DNA of 64,000 nt from contig VUYV01000228.1 in assembly GCA_008711295.1 (NCBI GenBank), positions 589,715-653,714 on the forward strand, in the 5' to 3' direction. A program made the translations under genes and the position numbers. This document shows positions 1-10,500 of this stretch, one piece after another; positions within the stretch are counted from its first letter, which is position 1, and the number at the start of each line of letters is the position of its first letter. This stretch comes from Anarhynchus alexandrinus (Eukaryota; Chordata; Aves; Charadriiformes; Charadriidae). The notes beneath the pieces are model-generated. The model was given only the letters and a program-made list of their open reading frames with translations. It was not told the origin of the DNA and made no database searches.

Positions 1-60
1 CTCTCCAGCCTGTCCAGGTCCCTCTGCACTTGACAAACTTACTGCATCATCACTCTCCTG
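1..60 (-). mobile_element. Edge fragment of a CR1 LINE (3' half, antisense)
   Basis: The first ~28 bases (CCAGCCTGTCCAGGTCCCTC and neighbours) match the block that recurs in the minus-strand CR1 copies near 5477 and 54497, which codes for the stretch just after the reverse transcriptase FADD motif. After that the match weakens and resumes only partly around 'acaaacttactg', so the copy is either internally deleted or simply old. The element would continue to the left of the window. The call rests on a short match. Confidence 0.4.
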
Positions 61-3000
61 ACTGAATACATTTTCACTTCTGTCTCTAAAGGTGTTATGA
101 TTTGTGTTTCACAAAGTACATGCCTTTATGTGAATAATTAGCTTCTTAAATAGCTGACACATGTAACATAGTTTTGCCTCACTACAGAGTTTAGTGATAA
201 TTACTGACCTCTCTCATTAGTCATCCTTACAAAAGTTTTGAGTACAAACTTCAGCCTGAGTGCTTTCACTGTGAGGTGACAGCCTGAACTTTTGAGCTAG
301 CCCAGCATGAACATACTTTTCTTCTCCTTCTTTTTCTGAAGGCGTTTTAATTACCAGGGCAAATCGTGGCATATTATTTTTCAGGTGTGACAAGCCTGTA
401 AGTCTAATATAATGTCCAGTAGCACATAGCCAATACAGAGCTTTATGTTAGTAATTTTCAGCTGGATAGCTCTATGCCATCGCTGCAAGCTTTCCCATTG
501 AGTGGAAGCTTGGAAAAAAGAAGAGCTAAGTTATGCTTAGTGGTTCCATAGTGTGAGTTTGTCTGCTAAGACATCTGTTTGGATTTTAGATAGTGTAATG
601 CTGCAGCCAGAAGCCAAGCACAGCGACAGCAGCAGGTGAGTGTTGTGGTGCAGAACCAGAGAGCTGGCAGCAGACTAACTTCAGTGGCTTGAGCCAAGTA
701 GCAGCAGACCAGGGAAGTGTGACTGCTCTCTATGCCTGCCTCAGAATCTACAGGTGCAAGAGAGTGGCACTTTGAGTAACGGGATTGTCCACAGATTGGA
801 AACAGAAATTGGTTTATTAGATGCTGTGTGTCATCCTTCTGAAAAAGTCCTGTTGATCTGTGCAACAAATAGTGCAGTTTTACAGATTTGTGGATTCAAA
901 ATATTTAGAGTTAATTTTTACTGTGGGGAACAAAGAGTGTAAATTACATGTCTAGTTAAAATGTAGGCACCAAAGATTAAACTACAACATTATATTTTCC
1001 TGTGACTCTTCATCCACAAAACAATATTTCTGCTTTTCCAGAAATAATGATGTAATTTAGAAGGTGATCATCCACAGAACTCTTGGGACCTTGTATTCCT
1101 GACTTAGAAGAATTTATTTTTTTTTTAAAGCTATTTAATTGCTTTTATTTCTTTTTTCCTCTCTATAATTTTGTGATACCAAACTGCGGAATTCTTGTGA
1201 CATATCAACCAGAAGGTATAGTGTGCACTGTTTGTTTCAAAGAAATAAGTTAGATTTTCTTTCATAAAAAGAGAAAAAAAACCTAAAACCTCTTTGTCCT
1301 CCAGAAGGAAGACATGAAAAAGTTTTGAAATTAAATGCCAAAGTCTTGAAAGCACTTCAGTGCAAGACACCCAACAGGAAAAAAAAAAAAAAGCAGTTTA
1401 TGAGCAGGAGAGTAGGACACGTATTATTTGCCTCTACCTGCCTGTTTTCTCCCCAAAGTGAAGCTTCTCTGCAGTGCAGACCTCAGCATGTCAGAAAGTA
1501 GAAGACGGGTTGTTTTGTATGTTTACTGTGCATGTAGGTCTCCTTTGGCAAGTTATTCTTGCTTGACATATCATTGCAGATACCTGTATCTGGCTGGTTT
1601 AGAGAAATAAAAAAAGAGGTACTGGGGTCAGATTGTTTTACAACAGCCTTTCTTTGAAAAGCATCTGCATAATAAGATACTCCATTTTGAAAAGAAACCT
1701 GAAGCTTTCATTTTTTGATGCTGTAAATTGCATGGTGAGATTCACAGAGAAGAGTGAAACTTCTTTTATTAGTCATGCAAAGCAGAAGAGAGCAAAAAAC
1801 CACTCTTTTAATGTGATATTTATTTTATCCCATTGGTTCTCAATGTTATCTTATTGATTGGCATGTTTAATTTTCTGTTTTCTATAAACCAAAAAAACTT
1901 TTCCTAGGACACACAAAATCCAGTGTCTCAAGTGCTCTTTGCAACATTTTCTCCTGTACCATCTTCCTAATCTAATCTGTCTTGCCGAAGCAGTACACCT
2001 GTTCTCTTTCACAAAATTTGCTTTTGCTGGGGCATCTACATACAACTGATTAATTAGTAAAATATGTTGATGTCATGAAAGGCCTGCGTCTTTCTTATTA
2101 TTGTTACTATTATGTATTTGTTACTCTTTATTTATGAATTACTTTTTAATGAAAGAAAAAAGACTTTCCTTCTGAGCCAGAAGGGTAATAACAACAGGAA
2201 TTGCAGCTGGATATTATGCTACAGGAGGAGGAAGAATTTATTGAATTTAGAATTCAGTATCTATAACTAGAAATCTGTGTATAATACATACTCCAGGTTG
2301 CTTGTAAGTCAAATCCTTCAGATGCTTTATATCTGGGTAGAGACATACTTTGGAGTGAAGGTACCACTTTAAAATTTTACCAGAATCAGACAGTGGTATT
2401 TGCCCGTGAACAGTTCCAGAATAATTTTCAGTGTCCTCAAATGTGATATTGTGAATCTAATCTTCATTAATAGCTTTCCATTCCTACTAATTTTTATATC
2501 AATATTTGATTGCTTTCAATATTCGAGGTCTTCATGGTAGCTTATTTCCTGTCAAGAGATGACATTTAAGTATAGTATCTTTAAATATTACATGCAAGCT
2601 ACCTAATAGTATCCAAATATTTGTCTCTTGGTTTTTATGTGTAAGTAAGATTACTTAGCTCAGAAGCTTAAAAGTGAGTTGATACTGGAGGTCACATAAA
2701 TGAAGAAGATTATGGTGTGAGGAAAGTTTTAAGTAATGTGATCTTTTTGAAACAATGGCTTGTGTTCCTTTTTTGTTCTTTCAAAAGTGCGGAAGGATAG
2801 GTTTCATAAGCAAAGGATAATACCTTTGAAGATGGAAAGGTACAAGTGGGAATTTTGTGGTTACCTACTTGTGAGTGTACATATCAGTTTACTGCGTAAT
2901 CAGCTTCATCAGCTTACCTTCTTGGACTCTTTCTACACTGAGTGGAAAAAGATGCCTCCATCATTTTGAACGTAATTCAGGGAAGTTCTTTGTTTAGACA

Positions 3001-3434
3001 ATTCAAATGTTTGTCTTCCAGAGCCAGATGCTTTTTCCCCTCCTTCCACTCCTGTTCTACCCACTGTATAAATGATAATCTGTCATGATTATCTACCCTA
3101 ACTTCTTCCCGGTCTGCCACCCCCTGTTTCAGAGCAGGGACTGTGCACAGATGGGCTTTGCTGTACCGACACCCCACTTCCGTGGGGCCTCTTAAGGTTC
3201 TTGCAGTTTGTTGTTATGTAGACAACCGTATAACAGATTTTTAAAATATCATCTAATTAAGAGGAATCATGGCTTTCTGAAAATAATTGGAGAATGCTCC
3301 CGTAAAGGGTTATACCCATAAATGGGATCTATACAGGTTTAGGTAACTTGATCCACAAACTCACAGTACAAAGATGGCAAAATGCCATTTAACTTGTTTC
3401 CAAACAGTAATAAGTAATTTAGGAAAAGAATTTT
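61..3434. other. Intronic stretch without recognised features
   Basis: AT-rich single-copy-looking sequence with short A and T runs, such as an A run near 1379-1392. Open frames are all under about 80 codons, on both strands, and resemble nothing I know. No repeat family is recognised. Confidence 0.6.
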
Positions 3435-3498
3435 GCTTCAGCTAAAATGAATGTGTGCTTGCTATGGCTTCAGCTAAGATGGGTGTGTGCTTGCTATG
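3435..3498 (+). repeat. 32-bp tandem duplication inside the LTR
   Basis: Two adjacent 32-base units (3435-3466 and 3467-3498) start with GCTTCAGCTAA and end with GTGTGCTTGCTATG. They differ at three positions, all A versus G. Duplications like this are common in U3 enhancer regions of retroviral LTRs. Confidence 0.85.
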
Positions 3499-3729
3499 CC
3501 TTTGGAAAAGGGATAGTGCTAGATAGGATATCAGACGAAAGCAACAGTTTAAAGTACCGAACACTGGAGAACAAAGGGTGGTGTAGTTAGCAAAGATAAC
3601 CACAGAAATGTAAAGAATAAAGAAGCCACAAGAAGGACATGGTGATAAAGACTTCGAGCCTCCCTGACGACTACCAGGAAGACCCCTGAGGAAGCATAGT
3701 GCCTGTGCCGCTAGAAGGGAGGGGGCATG

Positions 3730-3811
3730 TTTGGGGGTGGGTTGCATTCCAAGAACTCATTGATTATGTATTTGGGGGTGGGTTGCAGTCCAAAACCTCA
3801 TTGAATATGCA
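3730..3811 (+). repeat. 41-bp tandem duplication inside the LTR
   Basis: Two units of 41 bases (3730-3770 and 3771-3811), each starting TTTGGGGGTGGGTTGCA and ending near CTCATTGA followed by an AT-rich end. They have diverged by several substitutions, so the duplication is not recent. It lies upstream of the AATAAA in the same LTR. Confidence 0.85.
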
Positions 3812-3997
3812 AACTATGTTCCAAGAAGAAACATGAATAGGTATAAGGAATACAAAATAAAAACAAGTGTTTGTAAAGGGAAAATGAGCCACAGGAGGAG
3901 AAATCCCCTGTGTAACTCCCAGCACTGTAATAAATATTCTTTGCTCCACTGAATTTGCGCCGGACTAAAATTCAACACAGTGAGCGTGTTTCTCACA

Positions 3998-4322
3998 AAA
4001 CCATACTGCATTAGACAAATCTGGCAATGCTGGTAAAATTTATTAATGCTGTTTCACAAAGCTTCTCTTAGAACTAAAGAAAGTCAAGGTCTGGCATCTT
4101 TGTAAAACATGGCTCTTTCCTGTAGCTGTTACTCTTACTTGCATGGTGCAGAGCTGAGTTGCTGCCGAAGTTCAGTGTTTGTATACATTAAGAATGTGCT
4201 GACATCACGAGGGGGTAAGAAATATGAGGCCTATTGGTGTTCGTAGTTAAAGTGATTTAAGTTGGTTAAACCAATTTAAGTTCAGCTCATGGAATTGCTT
4301 TTACAAATGCTTAACTCGGTTG
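3998..4322. other. Short intronic stretch between LTR and CR1, nothing recognised
   Basis: About 325 bases with no open frame or repeat I recognise. It separates the LTR ending near 3997 from the 3' end of the CR1 copy starting at about 4323. Confidence 0.55.
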
Positions 4323-4348
4323 TAGAATCACATAATTGGAAGAGACTT

Positions 4349-4708
4349 TGTCCTGGTTCCGGCAGGGATGGGGTTAATTTCCCCAAGGAGCCGGCAGGGG
4401 GCGGGTATTCCATACCACGTGACCATGCCCGGGCTATAAGAGGCGCTAGCCGGGGAAGGGGGGCAGTCGCCTCTCGGGGTGGGGCAGTCGGGGAGCGCGG
4501 GAGAGGTCGGTGCGCGGTGGCACTGTAACTGCGTCTGTACGTCTCTTTATCGGTGTTACTGTTTTTTCTCTTCCCGTTTGCTGTTCTGTTAAACTGCATC
4601 ATCTCAACCCACGAGTTTTGCCTTTTTCTGTCGATTTCTCCCACGGCTGTGGGAATCGAGGGAGTGGCCCCGTGGTTCTGTGTTGCTGGCTGAGGCCAAA
4701 CCACGGCA
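4349..4708 (+). mobile_element. Solo LTR of an endogenous retrovirus (ERVL-like), nested in CR1
   Basis: The 360-bp insert begins TGTCCTGGTTCC and ends CCACGGCA, the retroviral TG...CA termini. It is flanked by 5-bp near-identical repeats, GACTT (4344-4348) and GACCT (4709-4713), and CR1 sequence continues across it. A 5-bp duplication is typical of class III (ERVL) elements, and the TGTCCTGGTT start is widespread in bird LTRs of that kind (established knowledge, family not verified). It is far more GC- and CpG-rich than its surroundings in its first half. It holds CACGTG at 4416-4421 and TATAAG at 4435-4440, in an order expected of a U3 promoter. No retroviral genes adjoin it. Confidence 0.85.
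4416..4440 (+). promoter_or_regulatory. Promoter-like motifs of the solo LTR (E-box and TATA)
   Basis: A CACGTG E-box (4416-4421) is followed 13 bases later by GGCTATAAGAGGCG with the TATA-type core at 4435-4440. The surrounding sequence is CpG-rich. The orientation is the same as CHSY3. Activity is inferred only from the motifs and their spacing. Confidence 0.45.
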
Positions 4709-5066
4709 GACCTTTAAAAGTCGTATAGTACAACCCGCCTGCAATGAGCAGGAACATCTTCAACTACATCAGATTGCTCAAAGCCCCATCCAACCTGATC
4801 TTGAATGTTTCCAGGGATGGGGCACCTACCACTTCTCTAGGCAACCTGTTCTAGTGTTTCACCCCCTCATCATAAAAAAATGTCTTCCTTGTATCTACTC
4901 TGAATATACTCCCTTTTAGTTTAAAACCATTACCCCTTGCCCTGTTGCAACAGGCCTTCCTAAAAAGTTTGTCCCCATCTTTCGTACAAGTACTTATAAG
5001 CCCTTTAAGTACTGGAAGGCCACAATAAGGTCTGCCCTGCGCCTAGGCTGAACAACCCCAACTCTC

Positions 5067-6111
5067 TCAGCCTGTCCTCAAAGGAGAGGTGTTCCATCCC
5101 TCTGAACTTTTTTGTGGCCTTCCTCTGGGCCTGTTCCAACGGGTCCATGTCTTTCCTGTGCTGAGGGCTCCAGAGCTGGACTCCAGGTGGGGTCTCATGA
5201 GAGCGGAGTAGAGTGGGAGAATCACCTCCCTCGACCTGCTGGCACTGCTTATTTTGATGCAGCCCAGGATACAGCTGGCTGTCTGGGCTGCAAGTGTACA
5301 TAGCCAGCTCATGATGAGCTTTTCATCTACCATTACCCCCAAGTGCCTCTCTGCAGGGCTGCTCTCTATCCCTTCATCCTCCATTGATACTGGGGGTTGC
5401 CCTGACCCATGCGCAGGACCTTGCCGTTTGGCCTTGTTGAACCCCATGAGGTTCACATGGGCCCACTTCTTCAGCTTGTTCAGGTCCCTCTGGATGGCAT
5501 CCCTTCCCTCAGGTGTGTCAACTGCACCACTCAGCTTGGTGTCATCTGCAAAACTGCTGAGGGTGCACTTGATGATGCTGTCTATGTCATTGATGAAGAT
5601 ATTAAACAGTACTGGTCCCAATACAGACCTCTGAGAAACACCACTTGTCACCAATCTCCATCTGGAGCCATTGACAACTACCTTCTGAATGTGACTATCC
5701 AACCAATTCCATATCCAGCAAACACTCCACCAATCAAATGCATATCTTGTCAATTTAGAGACAAGGATGCTTTTGGAGACCATGTCAAAGGCCTCACAGA
5801 AGTCCAGATAGACAACTTCCATAGCTCTTCCCTTGTCTGCTGATGCAGTTACTCCATCATGGAAAGCTGCTAGGTTGGTCAGGCAGGACTTGCCCTTGGT
5901 GAAGCCATGCAGGCTGTCTGGAATCACCTCCCTGTCCTCCATGTGCTTCTTGGAGGATCTGTTCCATGGTCTTCCCAGGCACAGAGGTGAGGCTGACAGG
6001 TTGGTAGTTCTCAGGGTCCTCCTTTCTACCCTTTTTAAAAATGGGTGCTATGTTTCTCTTTTTCCAGTCACTGGGGACTTCACCTGACTGCCATGACTTT
6101 TCAAATATCAT
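5067..6111 (-). pseudogene. CR1 ORF2 remnant (reverse transcriptase)
   Basis: Two overlapping frames carry the protein. The minus-strand frame entering at 6111 reads [16 protein letters not shown] and then [20 protein letters not shown] shift near 5940 moves the homology to the frame 5942-5067, which continues with [33 protein letters not shown] (5535-5552) and the later [13 protein letters not shown] segment. The catalytic FADD box is intact. A further shift occurs near 5300 within the C-terminal part. The region lacks the endonuclease domain and a start, so no functional product is expected. Confidence 0.9.
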
Positions 6112-6175
6112 GGAGAGTGGCTTGCAACTACATCAGCCAGTACCCTCAGGACTCTGGGATGCATCTCATCAGGTG

Positions 6176-9100
6176 ATGCAGTTCAGTTTCATTTAGCCTC
6201 TGTTAATAAGGAATTTATTTGGGTAGGCTGAATTCCTGTAAGTATTTTTAGCACTTTAAAGTTCTGCTTTTAGCTGAACTGTTAGAATTGACTTTTACAG
6301 AAAGCATCTGCTTTTTAAAAAAGTGCAGTGTGTACAATGCAGTCTGAACCCATTCCCATGTCAGGTGTATGAGCAAAGGAGACAGTAACCATGCCAGTGG
6401 GGAAAAAAAAAAAGTTAGCTATAAGTCCAGATTCTACCTGCAGGGCTTTATGTCACATTAGCCATGGAAGTGTCCATATATAGTTAAAAATTAATAAGCA
6501 AAGGCATGTCTGAGACAGGACCTTTTTTTGCCCACTTGAACAGTAAATCTCCGTGGTTCAGAATGTCAATATAGGGGTATTGCTCCCTACTATGTATTTC
6601 ACCCCACAGAGGCATCAAGAAACAACCTTTCCTGCTTGTGGAGTTTGCAGTATGTTAAGTTGTGCATTCAATACAGAAATATTAGCTAAAAGGCATACTC
6701 AAGAATTTGTGCTCAAAACCAACTCTGTGAACACACATGATAAATGTTTTCCTGTCAGACTCTCCCTGCAGCCCATCTGCTGGGCTAGCGTACTGCTTGC
6801 CCATATGCTAGCTGGGTGCCTGCCCTGTGTTTAGATCCAGGCTGTGGGGGCGGTAGTTGAATAGTTCTTAGCTCAGTAGTCTCAGTAGTTAACACCACCA
6901 CTGATTTTCTTCAAACTTGCAGTCACTGATGTGATTGATTGAAACTTAATGGCCAGCCCAGGCTGATGACGAGTATTGACTGAACTGTGCATTAACTTTT
7001 ATATAAGGGGGAAGCTCTTATTACTTAATCTATTAGCTGACAAATAATCAATTGGATGACACTCAGTATTTCAACTTCAACCTTTTATTTCTTTCCTCTC
7101 CTCATTGATTGCTTTGTTACCTCTTATATGGTGAATGACGTGCTGCGCCTGTATGTATTGTGAGAAGGGAATGACGATTTGAGTTTGGGGAAAAAAGTGG
7201 TGAGGCAGCAAATACAGTTCTGAGCTGGAAACAAAAGGTAGAAAAGATGAGAGTGGGAAAAACAGTTTGCAATGAGGAAGAAACAGGAGGGTAAGCCAAC
7301 TTACATTCCAAAAAAGAGAAAACAGGTCTAGTAAAAAGGAATAGGGTGAAAGCAGTAACTTCAGCATTGTTTGCTCAATTTTATATGATATTAGAGTGAA
7401 TCGTAAGTGATCAAAAAGCTTACACATATACAAGGAATAATGAATAATTTGTCTTAAAAATATTTTTAAATAGCTCTCCTCTTTCTATTCCAAAAGACCT
7501 AGTCTTCAGTAAATATTCTAGTCATTATGTCAGAATAATGTCACTGCATTTTTTCATGTGTTTTATTTTTAATTAGTATTTAAAACCTATATTATTTATA
7601 GTCATGGATTTTCATTTCACTTTTCTCGTGATCATGGAAGGTTTGGCTTTGCGTACCTGAGTTTTCATAAAGAGACTTTGTGATCCAGCTTCTTCTAGGT
7701 ACCTTATGCCATATGTATTTTAGTTATGAATGGCAGAATCCTCTGCATGGTTTTTTTTTCCTTTTTCCATGTTTTTTTCATTCACATTCCACAACGGTTT
7801 TTCTTGTTCATCTGCTCCCTTCATACCTGTTATTTGTGTGTTCACTTCCCTTCTACTCTGCTATGTCCTCTTCTAAATTTATAACTAGAGAAAGGCTAGA
7901 AGAGCACTCACTGATTACGATAGTGACAGTTTCTACTTTCTCTATCCTTGTCCTTTTAATTCCTAAAATTCTGTCTGTTGTGTTTGACCACAACCTAGTA
8001 CTGAGCTGAAAGTTTTATTAGATTACCTATTAAAATGCCAAGATCTTTTTTGTAGTTGTTGGTCATTGATTTGAAACACAACAAAGCACATGAAGGCTTT
8101 TTTCTGTACGATTTGAATGTTGCATGTTCCGTGGTGACAGTCACATTATGGCATTTTCACACCACCCTGAAAATGTGGATAAAATGGCTGAAACTTTTAT
8201 TCATTGACAGTCTGTTTATAAAAGAACTGAGTGGAAGAAACTCAGAACAGTGTATTGTTATGAACCTGGGTTAGAGTGACAGTGGCACTGGAGAAAAGTG
8301 GAAAAATTAATGAAATGGGGAGATTACAGTGCTGACTTCACAGGTGGGTTTTCCAGGTATGCCTGTTCAAGTGCACATGTTTTTCCCCACTCATGTTGAA
8401 CTTAACAGTGCCTCTCTGAACATGGGCTGCAAAGAGCTCTGATGGGGTGTCGTCTCAATCCCTGGAAGGTTGCTGCTTGTCCTTGATACCATATTGGTTC
8501 TGTTCAGACCTCTGACGTCTTACCAGCAGAAGTGTATTGGAACATATGGCTTCTGCCCACATGCTGGGGAGCTTGAGTCTTCTAGGTAATGTAGCGTTAC
8601 AGCCCTTTTGCTATTTGATTTTGAACAAGTTGCCAAATATTGTTGGGCCTTGGGAGTGTTTTAAAAAGAGAACCTTGGATTTCACCTCTTTACAAAGCAG
8701 TCAGTAAACAGGACCAAAAAAGCAATGAGAGTTATAAAATAAACTTTAGTGCCTCTAAGCAAGAGTTTTGTAGTGGTCTTCAGGAGGACAAATTTAAGGG
8801 AGAGAGACTTTGTTCTGCCTGACATGTATAAAAGCTTTGATAATTTCAAGAGTAGATATAGCATTTCTTAGTTAGTACATGAAAGGCGTTCCTCTGAGGA
8901 AACCATGAATGTTTTGACCTATCTTTGTATTTTAGAGTCAAAGTATAGCCTTTGAGTTAGAACCTATTTTTTATTGCTGAGTATTGGGTTTGAGCAGTTT
9001 AGAAAACTCCAAGGTTACAGGAAGTCCTGCAAAAATAATACAGTATTTTTCCAGATACTGATGGTCTTACTCAGATCTTATACCAGTCATTCACGGGTTT

Positions 9101-9384
9101 GGGGTGTTTTGCTTTATTTTTTTTTTTTAATTATTGTTGATACTATTTAAAATTCAGAAGTTTTTATAAAACTGTATCTGTATAAAAGTAGATGTTTCTG
9201 TTTATTATTATTTCATGAACCTTCAGACATTTTTACAAGTGATCATTTTTTAACCTAGTTCACTGTTAAAATACATTTAATTTCTGATCTGATTCCTTCT
9301 GATACGGGTACATAAATTTTTGATGGTTGAATTTAGCATGTGGGTCTAACTTTTTCAGGGATATTTAGACACACAGAAATATAA
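6176..9384. other. Intronic stretch without recognised features
   Basis: AT-rich sequence with only short frames, none over about 120 codons. A purine-rich stretch at about 7080-7330 creates a long antisense frame by composition. I recognise no repeat family and no conserved gene. Confidence 0.55.
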
Positions 9385-9860
9385 CTGTGTGAAGGTCATC
9401 TGACCTCAACTGATTCAGTTCACTGAGGCCTGCTTAAGCTTACTTAGACCACCCCTATATAAATTTAAGAACATAAAAATACATTCCTAAAAGTCTCCCA
9501 GGTAGGACACTCTACCATATCCTATTTAATGATGTCGTATAGTTTTTCCACTGGATGTGGAGCTAAAATGCTAGTTTCTAATGTGTGAGCAAAATAACCT
9601 TGCTGCAAATTGAATCCCATTCTTCATATCCTTTGCCTAGAGGCCCAATAGACATAAGGAAAAGTTCATAAACCGCATTCTTGATAGTAATTTTTTTGAA
9701 TACGGGAATGTTGCTACCTTATTTTTGCTCATTTGTCTCTTTGTAGTTCTTTCTGTTTTCTCCAGCTAGATCGTGTTTCCAGCATGAGCTGGTTTTGTGC
9801 TTTCCCCAACCTCTGTAGATTGTTGATACCTTCATTAAAAAATTATGCCCCAAACTAAAG
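9385..9860 (-). mobile_element. Ancient CR1/L3-like LINE fragment (3' end)
   Basis: On the plus strand the order of phrases is 'ggtcatctgacc', 'aaaagtctcccaggtaggac', 'actctaccatatcctattta', then 'ttgctgcaaattgaatccca' and 'tttctgttttctcc'. This parallels the reverse complement of old amniote CR1/L3 3' ends, which carry a 'toggle' of the same phrases (stop-proximal coding and 3' UTR). Identity is low and there is no open frame. I judged it from remembered consensus features, so exact ends are approximate. Confidence 0.5.
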
Positions 9861-10189
9861 ATAATAATCAAGGTAAAGTGTCACCATACAGAATACGTTT
9901 CAGAATGGTTTTTTTAGATCCCTTTAGCTTCATTTAAACATGATGGTCAGCATACCACATATGGTCTGTCTTCTGAAAACTGTATCTGTAAAAGCAACAG
10001 CATCTTCAGCTATGGATTGGCTAAATTTTAAAAAAATACTGACTTTTCTTTAGTCCTTCTCTTAAATAAGCATCAGGGATTCCAGCTATGTATTATCACT
10101 TCTTCCATGTGAGATGATCATCACCTGTATTCACTGCTTTTGGCCTTGATAGAGGAAGCTTTTAACGTTAACTCTTAGAAAAATCAGGC
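9861..10189. other. Spacer between two ancient LINE fragments, nothing recognised
   Basis: About 330 bases, AT-rich, with no open frame of note. It could be highly decayed continuation of one of the neighbouring LINE fragments. Confidence 0.5.
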
Positions 10190-10500
10190 TTGTGCAGACC
10201 TCACAAGATCATTTAGTTCATGCTTGAAGGATCAATTCCTATGTTATTCCAGATAAATTTTTGCTTAAGTCCTTTTCAGAAACCTCTTGTGAGCGACATC
10301 GCTTAACCTCATTAGGAAGTCTATTTCAGTATTAAGCAAGGTTCCTTTTACTACCTTTTTTCTCCCTTCCTCTCTCATGCTGCAGTTTGATACTAATACT
10401 TGCCCAATCCACTATGGAGACAAGGAACATCTCTTTGCATCAAACAGTATGATTCTCCTCGGTCTTTTCTAAAGTAGTGAAAAAGGCTTAAATTTAAGGA
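10190..10500 (-). mobile_element. Second ancient CR1/L3-like 3' fragment
   Basis: Begins 'tgcagacctcacaagatcat', followed by 'tttagttcatgcttgaagga' and 'agataaatttttgcttaagt'. It later contains 'catgctgcagtttgatacta' and 'tatggagacaaggaacatct'. This repeats the same order of 3' UTR and ORF-end phrases as the fragment at 9385-9860, so it is a separate old insertion in the same orientation rather than its continuation. Strongly eroded, no coding potential. Confidence 0.45.

Larger units (their letters stand above)
3435..3997 (+). mobile_element. Probable endogenous retrovirus LTR (solo), with internal tandem repeats
   Basis: The block carries the hallmarks of an avian ERV LTR in plus orientation: tandem duplications in the 5' part, a moderately GC-richer middle, AATAAA at 3929-3934 followed by a T-rich segment ('attctttgctcc'), then a short U5-like tail ending in 'tttctcaca' at about 3997. 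The retroviral CA end fits there, but I could not find the matching TG start or a clear target-site duplication. The left limit is therefore only where the first duplication begins and may lie further left. No gag, pol or env sequence adjoins it, so a solo LTR is most likely. Family assignment is not attempted. Confidence 0.6.
4344..4713. repeat. Target-site duplication flanking the solo LTR
   Basis: The left copy GACTT (4344-4348) and right copy GACCT (4709-4713) differ at one base. The surrounding CR1 consensus expects a single 'gacctt' here, so the left copy most likely carries the mutation. Confidence 0.7.
4323..6175 (-). mobile_element. CR1 LINE, 5'-truncated, interrupted by a solo LTR
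   Basis: Read on the minus strand this is the 3' ~1.5 kb of a CR1 retrotransposon. It contains the second half of ORF2 (reverse transcriptase) and the 3' UTR with the typical tail 'ccaattatgtgattcta'. The 3' end is at about 4323. CR1 homology on the 5' side stops near 6175, just past the block coding for the segment before '[16 protein letters not shown]', which is the usual 5' truncation of CR1. The copy is split at 4349-4708 by an LTR. It resumes at 4709 with 'gacctttaaaag', which continues the same CR1 3' UTR sequence, proving the LTR came later. Confidence 0.93.

Noticed and set aside
4282..4728. Frames of up to 140 codons across the solo LTR
   Set aside because: They are produced by the GC-rich LTR sequence, cross the LTR/CR1 junction and have no retroviral protein similarity.
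7077..7433. 118-codon antisense frame
   Set aside because: It lies over a purine-rich plus-strand stretch, which removes stops on the other strand by composition. The translated product is a low-complexity F/L/S-rich string.
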